Source: Flavobacteriaceae bacterium
GTDB taxonomy: Bacteria; Bacteroidota; Bacteroidia; Flavobacteriales; Flavobacteriaceae
Length of the DNA: 24,426 nt
Reading direction: 5' to 3'
Assembly: GCA_002709185.1 (NCBI GenBank)
Contig: PAQB01000024.1
Span: 1 to 24,426, forward strand
The first letter of the stretch is position 1; each line of letters starts with the position of its first letter. Below are positions 14,411-21,563 of this stretch, one piece after another. Made by a program: the position numbers and the translations under genes. The notes under the pieces were generated by a model that was given only the letters and a program-made list of their open reading frames with translations, did no database searches and was not told the origin of the DNA.

Positions 14411-16012
14411 TTAAGTCCCTTTTTGTTTTCTTTTCCGCCATTTTCTAAAACCGTAATTGGCCAACAGAAAAAGTAGGAAATATTTTAAATAGGATCGTCT
14501 TGGTCCATCGGGATGTACTGTGGTAAAGACACGATCCCAACGAATTTTGTTGAATCCCTCTCCATGGGTATTCCAGCTCATCCAAATAAAGACAGGTTTT
14601 CCAACGATGTGATTTTCAGGAACAAAGCCCCAGCGTCTGGCATCAATTGAATTGTATCTGTTGTCTCCCATCATCCAATAATAATTTTGTTTGCAGGTGT
14701 ATGTATTAGTAGCTTTACCATTGACGTATACCCGATTGCCTCTGGGATAGACCTTATTGCCTTCGTACTCTGAAATTATACGTTTATATAAAGGTAGATT
14801 TTTTGTATTGATTTTAATAGTGGCGCCTTTTTTTGGAATATAAATAGGACCAAAATGCGCCATATTCCAAGGGTACTCAGCATCTTGAGGAAACATATCT
14901 CGATCGATATAATCCTTTGGAATGGTCATTTTATTGATGCTTGCTACGCTAGGGTGGTTTTTAAATGCTTTCGCGGCTTCATCGGTAGCAGCTGACAGCC
15001 TAAAAGCTGTATTTGACTTCTGAATTCCATCTGTGATGTCATAATAAGTTTTTAAACGGTTTTCAATATTTCGACTGAAATTTTTCCCTGGTTTGATACG
15101 ACCTTCATAACTGAATTGAAGTTTTGCTCGGTAGGGAAGTACGTTCTTTTTACCATTAATAAAAACAAATCCATCGCGAATTTCAAGGGAATCGCCTGGG
15201 ATACCTACGCAGCGTTTCACAAGATTAGTTTTCTTATCTATGGGCTTATAATAATTGCGGTCTGGAGTAAAATCATTCATATCCAAAAGCGTGTCGGCGG
15301 GCTGGTTAAACACTACAATCTCATTGCGTTTTACGTTTTCCCATCCAGGAATTCTCAAAAAAGGAAGTTGGAATTTATTCAGCCAAGATGTTTCCTGCTC
15401 TTCTATTCTGTCGTTAAACAAATAAGATTTCTTTTTGGTTAATGGAATGGTATCGTGAACCATTGGAAGGCTAAGCGTCGTCATTGGAACCCTGGCTCCG
15501 TAATGTAATTTACTTACGATTAAAAAATCGCCAACTAAAAGTGATTTTTCTAAAGATGAAGAAGGAATTACAAAAGGCTGAAGAAAATAAATATGAACTG
15601 TACTGGCAACGACGATGGCATATAAAACAGAATTGACAAATTGCCCAACTGCAGATTTCGGTTCTGGTGACCTATTTTTAACGTGTTTTAAATCAACAAA
15701 ATAATTTAAATAATAATTATAAAAGCCCAATGAACAGACCGCTATAATGGTATCCGCTATTTTGTTTTTCCCAAAACTTCGGGCTGTTTCAACCCATATC
15801 ACTGGAAACATAATAGCGTTAATTACAGGAAGGAAAATAAAAAAGATCCAATACCAAGGCCTGTTTAGGATTTTAAATAATACAAGTACATTGTAAATTG
15901 GTATAAAAGCAGCCCATGGTTTTTGTCCTGCGTGTTTATAAAGTTTCCAAGTTCCAAGGCCGTGTATCAATTGAATCAAAAGGCCAAAATAAAACCATTC
16001 AGCTAAAGTCAT
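14411..16012 (-). CDS. lepB: Signal peptidase I, long Bacteroidota form
   Basis: The protein is 533 aa, against about 324 in E. coli. The N-terminus (1-110) is a separate four-helix membrane domain (HAGQKPWAAFIPIYN, then RPWYWIFFIFLPVIN), typical of the Bacteroidota form. The catalytic domain begins after a further helix (about 128-146). Box B reads FVIPSSSLEKSLLVGDF, with Ser153 the likely nucleophile and Leu in place of the usual Met after it. Box D is LVKRCVGIPGD with general base Lys266. Box E is GDNRYNSIDARRWG (449-462). A long insertion (about 290-440) separates boxes D and E, and a last helix lies near the C-terminus. It removes signal peptides on the outer face of the inner membrane. 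It is followed by wbqC. Confidence 0.95.
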   Translation of the reverse strand: MTLAEWFYFGLLIQLIHGLGTWKLYKHAGQKPWAAFIPIYNVLVLFKILNRPWYWIFFIFLPVINAIMFPVIWVETARSFGKNKIADTIIAVCSLGFYNYYLNYFVDLKHVKNRSPEPKSAVGQFVNSVLYAIVVASTVHIYFLQPFVIPSSSLEKSLLVGDFLIVSKLHYGARVPMTTLSLPMVHDTIPLTKKKSYLFNDRIEEQETSWLNKFQLPFLRIPGWENVKRNEIVVFNQPADTLLDMNDFTPDRNYYKPIDKKTNLVKRCVGIPGDSLEIRDGFVFINGKKNVLPYRAKLQFSYEGRIKPGKNFSRNIENRLKTYYDITDGIQKSNTAFRLSAATDEAAKAFKNHPSVASINKMTIPKDYIDRDMFPQDAEYPWNMAHFGPIYIPKKGATIKINTKNLPLYKRIISEYEGNKVYPRGNRVYVNGKATNTYTCKQNYYWMMGDNRYNSIDARRWGFVPENHIVGKPVFIWMSWNTHGEGFNKIRWDRVFTTVHPDGPRRSYLKYFLLFLLANYGFRKWRKRKQKGT

Positions 16013-16057
16013 AATTTATTTTTTTATTGGATGTGCAAATTCAAATTTCGTTACACA

Positions 16058-16762
16058 CTATTTAATATTCAAAACATCTTCCATAGAAAACACTCCTGTT
16101 TTGCCAAATAACCATTCGGCTGCTATCACAGCCCCCAATCCAAACCCCTCTCGATTTTTTGCAATGTGTTTAATTTCAATGCTGTCAATTGTTGAATCGT
16201 AGGAAACCGAATGTGTGCCCGGAATATTTTCAACACGTTTGGCTTCTATGCCTATTTGTTTAGGATTTAAAGATTTTCCTAACGACCAGCCTGTGTATTC
16301 ACTTTCTTTAATAATTTGTTCTGCTAGAGTTATTGCGGTTCCTGACGGGGCATCTTGTTTTTGAGTGTGGTGAATTTCTTCTAGGCCAATCCTAAATTCA
16401 CCATAGGGTTGCATTAGTTGTGCTAATTTTCGATTTAATTCAAAAAAGAGGTTTACACCCAAACTAAAATTTGAAGCATATAAAAAAGCACCATTTTTGG
16501 TGTGGCATAAGGTTTTAATGGATTCAAAAGCTTCCAACCATCCAGTGGTTCCGCAAACTACCGGAATCTGGCAGTTAAATGCTTCAGTTATGTTAGAAAC
16601 TGCAGCATTTGGTGTGCTAAAGTCAATGGCTACATCGGCGATTTTTAAATCATAATTAACATTGCCTTTTTCTATTTTTAATACAATTTCATGGCCTCTC
16701 TCAATTGCTATTTTCTCGATGACCTTCCCCATTTTTCCATAGCCAAACAATGCGATTTTCAT
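16058..16762 (-). CDS. dapB: 4-hydroxy-tetrahydrodipicolinate reductase
   Basis: The protein is 234 aa. The N-terminal Rossmann motif is GYGKMGK (7-13), followed by VAIDFSTP (44-51) and VVCGTTGW (68-75), the nucleotide-binding loops. The C-terminal domain has EIHHTQKQDAPSGTA (129-143), with the catalytic His pair and the substrate Lys. The ending EWLFGKTGVFSMEDVL is also typical. It reduces 4-hydroxy-tetrahydrodipicolinate with NAD(P)H on the way to lysine and diaminopimelate for peptidoglycan. It is shorter than the about 270-aa enterobacterial enzyme, as usual in this phylum. It is 3 nt from the DUF5683 gene and 45 nt from lepB in the same operon. Confidence 0.97.
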   Translation of the reverse strand: MKIALFGYGKMGKVIEKIAIERGHEIVLKIEKGNVNYDLKIADVAIDFSTPNAAVSNITEAFNCQIPVVCGTTGWLEAFESIKTLCHTKNGAFLYASNFSLGVNLFFELNRKLAQLMQPYGEFRIGLEEIHHTQKQDAPSGTAITLAEQIIKESEYTGWSLGKSLNPKQIGIEAKRVENIPGTHSVSYDSTIDSIEIKHIAKNREGFGLGAVIAAEWLFGKTGVFSMEDVLNIK

Positions 16763-16765
16763 ATC

Positions 16766-17353
16766 CTAAAGTTTTAAGTTAAATGACAGCCCAATTTGCG
16801 CATTATAATTGGAGTTGTTAAAGTTGATGTAGGGTTTAAATGATAAGTTTTCGTCCATGTTGTATTGAAGTAAATGTGCATCAACATTGGCATCAATAAT
16901 ATTAAGTGCATACAAACCTACAGCAATCAGCATAGACATTTCTTTATTGCGTTTTAATGTGCGTTGAGCCCTGATGAGCGCATCTTCTGAAATAAATGGG
17001 GTTTCACCAGGGCCATAGAACTCGTCATCCGTAAAGCCCGCTAAACGTCTTTTATAGGCATTCCGATAGCGGTCATAAACTTTGTCATTGTCAAAATAAA
17101 AGTAAAGTGCTGTGCCAATCGCCCCGTAAACGATGGGTATTTTCCAATATTTTTTATTGTATGCTTGTCCTAAGCCAGGAAGAGCAGCCGAATAAAAAGC
17201 AGCTTTTGCAGGCCGCAGAGGATTCATCTTGTCAGGTTTTGTTTTTGTCTGAACAACAAATGTGTTGTCATTCTTAATGGGCTTATTTTGTGATTGTGTC
17301 AAAAAACAGCTCATGATACAAAAAATTATGATCAAAAATTTATTGACTTTCAT
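16766..17353 (-). CDS. DUF5683 domain-containing exported membrane protein
   Basis: The protein is 195 aa. A signal peptide or N-terminal helix (FLIIIFCIMSCFLTQSQ) is followed by a polar spacer, then the DUF5683 core: PAKAAFYSAALPGLGQAYNKKYWKIPIVYGAIGTALYFYFDN, a YDRYRNAYKRRLAG segment, and a second helix (SMLIAVGLYALNIIDANVDAHLLQ). The C-terminus (FKPYINFNNSNYNAQIGLSFNLKL) ends in amphipathic strands and an aromatic-poor tail like outer-membrane-associated proteins. The function is not known. It overlaps the parB end by 14 nt and precedes dapB, a gene order I recall as common in Flavobacteriia. Confidence 0.88.
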   Translation of the reverse strand: MKVNKFLIIIFCIMSCFLTQSQNKPIKNDNTFVVQTKTKPDKMNPLRPAKAAFYSAALPGLGQAYNKKYWKIPIVYGAIGTALYFYFDNDKVYDRYRNAYKRRLAGFTDDEFYGPGETPFISEDALIRAQRTLKRNKEMSMLIAVGLYALNIIDANVDAHLLQYNMDENLSFKPYINFNNSNYNAQIGLSFNLKL

Positions 17354-18239
17354 CCAAAAGTTTTAAGATGCGTTCGTAATCTGCTTTGGAATTGAAAGGG
17401 ATATGTATGGTTCCTCTATGCTTTTCTACCATTTTAATCTGAACATTTTGATCAAAAAAATTAGAAATTCTATTTAAACCTTTTTTAGCAAAGTCGGGAA
17501 TTTCAACTCTTTTTTTGCTTGGTTTTGATTTTGGGTTACTGAATTCTTTCACTAAAGTTTCCGTAGCTCTGACCGATAATTTTTTGGATATAACACGCTC
17601 ATAAATAATCAATTGGTCTTTGAGATTTCGGATATTTACCATGGCACGGCCGTGTCCCATCCCAATAAATCCATCACGCATTCCTGTTTGAATGATAGGG
17701 TCAAGCTTTAAAAGCCTAAGATAGTTGGCAATAGTAGAACGTTTTTTCCCGACGCGTTGGCTCATTTGATCCTGTGTCAACTTCACTTCATCCATTAATC
17801 GTTGGTAGCTCAAGGCAATCTCTATAGGGTCCAAATCTTGACGCTGTATATTTTCTACCAAAGCCATTTCCAGCACTTCTTGGTCGTTGGCAAGGCGAAT
17901 ATAAGCGGGTATTGTTTTTAAACCCAGTATTTTAGAGGCACGAAATCGACGTTCACCGGACACCAATTGAAAGGAGTTTGCTCCTAATTTTCGTAGAGTG
18001 ACTGGTTGTATGATTCCCAATGCTTTGATGGAGCCAGCGAGTTGAAGCAATGAATCTTCTTTGAATTTTGATCTGGGTTGAAATGGGTTGATTTCAATGT
18101 GTTCAAGCGGTATATCTAATATTGAACCCAAAGCTAATTTGGCCGTTTTGGGATCCATTTCATTGAGATCACTTTGTCTGTCTTTCAAAATAGCTGAAAG
18201 TCCGCGTCCCAATGCTTGTTTCTTAATCGCTTTTGCCAT
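17340..18239 (-). CDS. parB: Chromosome partitioning protein ParB / Spo0J
   Basis: The protein is 299 aa. The N-terminus MAKAIKKQALGRGLSAIL is the ParA-stimulating arm. The CTP-binding ParB/Srx domain has IEINPFQPRSKF (48-59), LAGSIKALGIIQPV and GERRFRAS (95-102), then ENIQRQDLDPIE (129-140). A helix-turn-helix follows at about 155-177 (LTQDQMSQRVGKKRSTIANYLRLLKL). A basic linker and a C-terminal dimerisation segment with RGTIHIPFNSKADYERILKLL complete it. ParB loads on parS sites near the origin as a CTP-dependent clamp and recruits ParA and SMC. It is 9 nt downstream of parA. No good parS site is visible in the window. Confidence 0.97.
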   Translation of the reverse strand: MAKAIKKQALGRGLSAILKDRQSDLNEMDPKTAKLALGSILDIPLEHIEINPFQPRSKFKEDSLLQLAGSIKALGIIQPVTLRKLGANSFQLVSGERRFRASKILGLKTIPAYIRLANDQEVLEMALVENIQRQDLDPIEIALSYQRLMDEVKLTQDQMSQRVGKKRSTIANYLRLLKLDPIIQTGMRDGFIGMGHGRAMVNIRNLKDQLIIYERVISKKLSVRATETLVKEFSNPKSKPSKKRVEIPDFAKKGLNRISNFFDQNVQIKMVEKHRGTIHIPFNSKADYERILKLLDESQ

Positions 18240-18248
18240 TCTTTAATT

Positions 18249-19007
18249 TTATTTAGCCAGGATTTCTTGCGCCAAACTTAAGTAATTTGAGGCACCTTTG
18301 CTATTGACATCATAATTAATTATGCTTTCGCCATAGCTCGGTGCTTCACCTAAGCGTACATTTCTTTGTATAATGGTTTTGAATACCATATCGTTGAAAT
18401 GGTTTTGAACTTCTTCAACAACTTGATTTGACAAGCGCAGTCTCGAATCGTACATGGTCAAAAGTAGCCCTTCAATATCTAAGTTTTCATTATGAACTTT
18501 TTGTACACTTTTAATCGTATTGAGAAGTTTACCTAGACCTTCAAGTGCGAAATATTCACATTGTATGGGGATAATTACCGAATCTGAAGCTGTAAGCGCA
18601 TTGAGTGTTAATAATCCAAGTGAGGGGGCGCAATCGATTAAAATGTAGTCGTATTGTTCTTTTATGGGTTGTACTGCTTTTAAAAGCATATATTCTCTTT
18701 CCTCAAAATCTATAAGTTCAATTTCAATAGCCACCAAATCAATATGGGCAGCAATAAGATCCACATTGGGAGCTGAAGTTTTCAAAATGGCATCTTTAGC
18801 ACTACAATTGTGTTCAAGAAGTTGGTAGGTCCCTAATTTGATGTTATCGATATCAACTCCAAGCCCTGAACTTGCATTGGCCTGAGGGTCGGAATCAATG
18901 AGCAATACTTTTTTTTCTAAAACACCAAGGCAAGCCGCCAGATTGACAGCCGTTGTCGTTTTTCCTACTCCTCCTTTTTGATTGGCAACTGCGATAATTT
19001 TACCCAT
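18249..19007 (-). CDS. parA: Chromosome partitioning ATPase ParA / Soj
   Basis: The protein is 252 aa. The deviant Walker A motif KGGVGKTT (11-18) follows MGKIIAVANQ. Other motifs are LLIDSDPQANASSGLG, DYILIDCAPSLGLLTLNAL and the C-terminal FKTIIQRNVRLGEAPSYGESI, all usual for chromosomal ParA. It binds non-specific DNA as an ATP dimer and moves ParB-origin complexes. There is no N-terminal DNA-binding extension, so it is the small Soj type, which is not expected to repress its own operon directly. It is followed by parB and preceded, 83 nt upstream, by a 79-aa gene. Confidence 0.97.
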   Translation of the reverse strand: MGKIIAVANQKGGVGKTTTAVNLAACLGVLEKKVLLIDSDPQANASSGLGVDIDNIKLGTYQLLEHNCSAKDAILKTSAPNVDLIAAHIDLVAIEIELIDFEEREYMLLKAVQPIKEQYDYILIDCAPSLGLLTLNALTASDSVIIPIQCEYFALEGLGKLLNTIKSVQKVHNENLDIEGLLLTMYDSRLRLSNQVVEEVQNHFNDMVFKTIIQRNVRLGEAPSYGESIINYDVNSKGASNYLSLAQEILAK

Positions 19008-19090
19008 GTGATTTCTTGAACGAATTGTTGTAAAAATACAATTATTTACGGGGAATAAAAACCAAAAATTAGAAGAATGTCAACAACTTT

Positions 19091-19330
19091 TTAACCGCGT
19101 TTAAAGCGTTTAGATTCTATCCCATGAACGCGATTATTCACAAAATATAAATTGAGATAATTTTTCCTAAAGAGACTGGCCTGGTATGAAATTCGATACA
19201 TCCAAACATCGGCGTTAATGTCATTGAATAAAAGGCCTATAGTGTTGATGACTTCTTGTTTAGTCTTTCCTTTTAGGGACAGATAATTGATTTTTTGCTT
19301 GGAATGAGCAAGTTTCTGTGTAGCTTCCAT
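19091..19330 (-). CDS. Small hypothetical protein, possibly BamE/SmpA-like, upstream of parA
   Basis: The 79-aa protein has no signal peptide. The pattern LKGKTKQEVINTIGLLFNDINADVWMYRISYQ recalls the BamE/SmpA repeat (G-T-x-x-E-V, then a Gly turn, then a W-x-Y strand) and ends in strands LNLYFVNNRVHGIESKRFKRG. BamE proteins are normally lipoproteins of the outer-membrane assembly machine, but this one lacks a lipobox and would be cytoplasmic, so any link is to fold only. It has a good promoter 59 nt upstream (TTG-N19-TATATTTA) overlapping a palindrome. It may head the parA-parB transcript. The gene call is probable and the function unknown. Confidence 0.6.
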   Translation of the reverse strand: MEATQKLAHSKQKINYLSLKGKTKQEVINTIGLLFNDINADVWMYRISYQASLFRKNYLNLYFVNNRVHGIESKRFKRG

Positions 19331-19388
19331 ATTGATTTGGGATCAAGTTGTTCATATAATTTTGAATTTAATAGTAGGTTGATAGATG

Positions 19389-19418
19389 TAAATATACTCA
19401 ATTTATTGATATTATCAA
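19389..19418 (-). promoter_or_regulatory. Promoter of the 79-aa gene (TTG-N19-TATATTTA)
   Basis: On the minus strand TTG (19418-19416) is followed after 19 nt by TATATTTA (19396-19389), one mismatch from TAnnTTTG. The spacing equals that of the pheT promoter at 24010-24040. The leader to the ATG at 19330 is about 55 nt. Confidence 0.5.
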
Positions 19419-19420
19419 TA
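19404..19420. promoter_or_regulatory. 17-bp perfect palindrome over the -33 element, candidate operator
   Basis: TATTGATA-T-TATCAATA (19404-19420) is a perfect inverted repeat with 8-bp arms and a one-base centre. It covers the -33 TTG of the promoter reading toward the 79-aa gene and parAB. The 205-bp gap 19331-19535 holds no other gene that I can support. Confidence 0.4.
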
Positions 19421-19535
19421 CATCAATTACGGAATTAGCTGTTCGAGTAATTGAGGTCAAATACACCAAGGTTTTTTGCATTAGAATATATTTTATTAAG
19501 GGATTTGGAGTTGAAATATTTAAACTAATTAAATA

Positions 19536-19859
19536 TCATTTTGGTTGATTTACTGTATCTGATGCAATGATGTAAATATCCTCATTTTTTCGTTTCATAT
19601 TGTAGTTTTCACGGGCAAAAGCTTCAAGACCCTCTGAAGTTTCTAAAGCTTTTAGTTGTTCTTGATCACTTTTAATTTCACTATTATAAAATTCTTTTTT
19701 CAATTCTAAAACCTCAATTTCTTTATTAAGAACCCTGTGAATCAACCAGGAATTGGTATCGAAAAAAAGCATCCAAACAATAAACACAACAGAAACTAAG
19801 AAAAAGATATTTCTGTAGGGACTGAATCTACCTAAAATTGCTTTGAACTTCTTTTTCAT
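19536..19859 (-). CDS. FtsB/DivIC-family septum formation initiator
   Basis: The protein is 107 aa. A short basic N-terminus is followed by one transmembrane helix (about 18-33, NIFFLVSVVFIVWMLFF), then FDTNSWLIHRV, a coiled coil (about 42-72, LNKEIEVLELKKEFYNSEI), and the closing motif LEAFARENYNMKRKNEDIYII, which is the DivIC/FtsB signature. It belongs to the divisome subcomplex with FtsL and FtsQ and spans the inner membrane with its coiled coil in the periplasm. Its ATG overlaps the udk stop (ATGA), so the two form an operon. Confidence 0.9.
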   Translation of the reverse strand: MKKKFKAILGRFSPYRNIFFLVSVVFIVWMLFFDTNSWLIHRVLNKEIEVLELKKEFYNSEIKSDQEQLKALETSEGLEAFARENYNMKRKNEDIYIIASDTVNQPK

Positions 19860-20464
19860 GACATTAAGGATTTAATTTTAGCGATAAGTATGTCTAAATT
19901 AATTGAAGCATTTTCGTGATTTTCAATAACCATATCTGCATGTATTTTCATGGGTTCGATAAATTGATCATGCATTGGTTTTAGGGTATTTATATAGCGA
20001 TCCATGACTTCTTTTGGTGTTCTTCCTCGTTCTGAAATATCTCTGTTAACCCGTCTTTCCATACGCATATCGCTGTTGGTATCAATAAAGACTTTGAGAT
20101 CAAGAAGTGAACGAAGCTTTGGGTAATTCATAATTAAAATACCTTCTAAAATTAATATTTTTTTAGGACTTATTTCTAAGGTTTTATCCGTCCTGTTATG
20201 GGTTTTAAAATTATAGACAGGTTGCTCAATGGTTTCCCCGTTTTTCAAAGCGCTTAAATGCTGATAAAGTAGCTCAAAATCAATAGCTTCTGGGTGGTCA
20301 AAATTTAGTAAGCAGCGGGCATCATACGTAATGTTTGAGTTGTCTTTGTAATAAGCGTCTTGAGAAATGACTTGAATATCTGATGCATTAAAATCAGACA
20401 CAATTTGATTTACAATGGTGGTCTTACCACTTCCAGTACCTCCAAAAACACCAATGATGATCAT
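19856..20464 (-). CDS. udk: Uridine kinase
   Basis: The protein is 202 aa. The Walker A motif is GGTGSGKT (8-15). Next come ISQDAYYKD, with the acceptor Asp, and NFDHPEAIDFELL. The later segments LILEGILIMNYPKLRSLLDLKVFIDTNSDMRMERRVNRD and RGRTPKEVMDRYINTLKPMHDQFIEP are diagnostic. It phosphorylates uridine or cytidine to UMP or CMP in pyrimidine salvage. It has its own promoter (TAACTTTG) and overlaps divIC downstream. Divergent from trxB. Confidence 0.95.
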   Translation of the reverse strand: MIIIGVFGGTGSGKTTIVNQIVSDFNASDIQVISQDAYYKDNSNITYDARCLLNFDHPEAIDFELLYQHLSALKNGETIEQPVYNFKTHNRTDKTLEISPKKILILEGILIMNYPKLRSLLDLKVFIDTNSDMRMERRVNRDISERGRTPKEVMDRYINTLKPMHDQFIEPMKIHADMVIENHENASINLDILIAKIKSLMS

Positions 20465-20488
20465 CTCTTTAAAAATATAGTTAGGTTA

Positions 20489-20496
20489 CAAAGTTA
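20489..20496 (-). promoter_or_regulatory. -7 promoter box for udk - divIC (TAACTTTG)
   Basis: The minus strand reads TAACTTTG, an exact match to TAnnTTTG, 24 nt upstream of the udk ATG. No clear -33 TTG. Confidence 0.55.
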
Positions 20497-20579
20497 GTGT
20501 TTTATTTGATGTGGACTTTAATCTAATAACTTGATGTAAAGTGTTAATAACTTAGGTCTATTAATTTGATTAAAACATT

Positions 20580-20587
20580 TATTTTTG
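20580..20587 (+). promoter_or_regulatory. -7 promoter box for trxB (TATTTTTG)
   Basis: TATTTTTG matches TAnnTTTG exactly and ends 17 nt before the chosen trxB ATG (20605). This also argues against the upstream in-frame TTG at 20566 as the real start. Confidence 0.6.
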
Positions 20588-20604
20588 TCCTAAAATCTCA
20601 AACC

Positions 20605-21555
20605 ATGTCTGAAACTATCGAATCTGTTAAATGTTTAATCATTGGATCTGGCCCTGCCGGATATACAGCTGCCATCTATGCGTCTCGTGCCAATATGTTT
20701 CCTGTTTTGTACCAAGGCACTCAACCTGGCGGACAATTGACAACCACCAATGAGGTCGAAAATTTTCCCGGTTACCCCGAAGGCGTGACAGGACCAGAGA
20801 TGATGTTGGAGCTTCAAGCACAAGCCAAGCGATTTGGTACGGATGTCAGAGATGGTTGGATAACAAAAGTTGATTTTTCTGGTCCTATTCACAAAGTTTG
20901 GGTCAATGATACTAAAGAAATACATTGTGAAACCATTATTATTTCAACTGGAGCCTCTGCCAAATATCTTGGAATTGAGTCCGAACAGAAGTATCTAAAA
21001 TTAGGGGGTGGGGTATCTGCATGTGCTGTTTGTGATGGCTTTTTCTATAAAAACCAAGAGGTTGTAATTGTTGGCGCTGGTGATTCTGCTTGTGAAGAAG
21101 CCCATTATCTATCAAAATTATGCTCAAAAGTGACGATGCTCGTAAGAAGAGATGTCTTCAGAGCTTCAAAAATTATGGCCAATCGTGTCATAAATACTGA
21201 TAATATTGAAATTCTTTTTAATACAGAAACTGAAGAAGTTCTAGGCGATGGTCAAGTCGTTACAGCCGTCAAAGTTAAAAACAACAAAACCAACGCAGTA
21301 CATGACATTGCTGCGACTGGCTTCTTTGTAGCCATTGGACACAAACCTAACACAGATATTTTTAACGATTTCTTAGAAATGGATGATACTGGATACATTA
21401 TAAATCATCCTGGATCCTCAAAAACAAATGTTGAAGGCGTTTTTGTGAGTGGTGATGCTGCAGACCACGTATACAGACAGGCTGTTACAGCCGCTGGCAC
21501 AGGCTGTATGGCGGCTTTGGATGCCGAGCGTTATTTGGCTGCTAAAGCATCTTAA
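20605..21555 (+). CDS. trxB: Thioredoxin-disulfide reductase
   Basis: The ATG at 20605 gives 316 aa, the normal length, starting MSETIESVKCLIIGSGPAGYTAA with the FAD dinucleotide motif GSGPAG (14-19). Other motifs are QPGGQLTTTNEVENFPG, the redox pair CAVC (Cys140, Cys143) in SACAVCDGFFYKN, the NADPH Rossmann motif GAGDSACEEA (157-166), the NADP phosphate pair in LVRRDVFRAS, and VFVSGDAAD near the end. It reduces thioredoxin with NADPH. The gene is probably monocistronic. It converges with pheT, whose stop is 8 nt away, with no hairpin between. Confidence 0.97.
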   Translation: MSETIESVKCLIIGSGPAGYTAAIYASRANMFPVLYQGTQPGGQLTTTNEVENFPGYPEGVTGPEMMLELQAQAKRFGTDVRDGWITKVDFSGPIHKVWVNDTKEIHCETIIISTGASAKYLGIESEQKYLKLGGGVSACAVCDGFFYKNQEVVIVGAGDSACEEAHYLSKLCSKVTMLVRRDVFRASKIMANRVINTDNIEILFNTETEEVLGDGQVVTAVKVKNNKTNAVHDIAATGFFVAIGHKPNTDIFNDFLEMDDTGYIINHPGSSKTNVEGVFVSGDAADHVYRQAVTAAGTGCMAALDAERYLAAKAS

Positions 21556-21563
21556 GCCGTAAA

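Noticed and set aside
15116..15442. 108-codon plus-strand frame inside lepB
   Set aside because: It lies wholly opposite the conserved signal peptidase coding region and has no recognisable domain.
19516..19536. ATATTTAA/TTAAATAT inverted repeat at the end of the divIC gene as a terminator
   Set aside because: The stem is made of A and T only, overlaps the stop codon and has no T run, so it is too weak to call.
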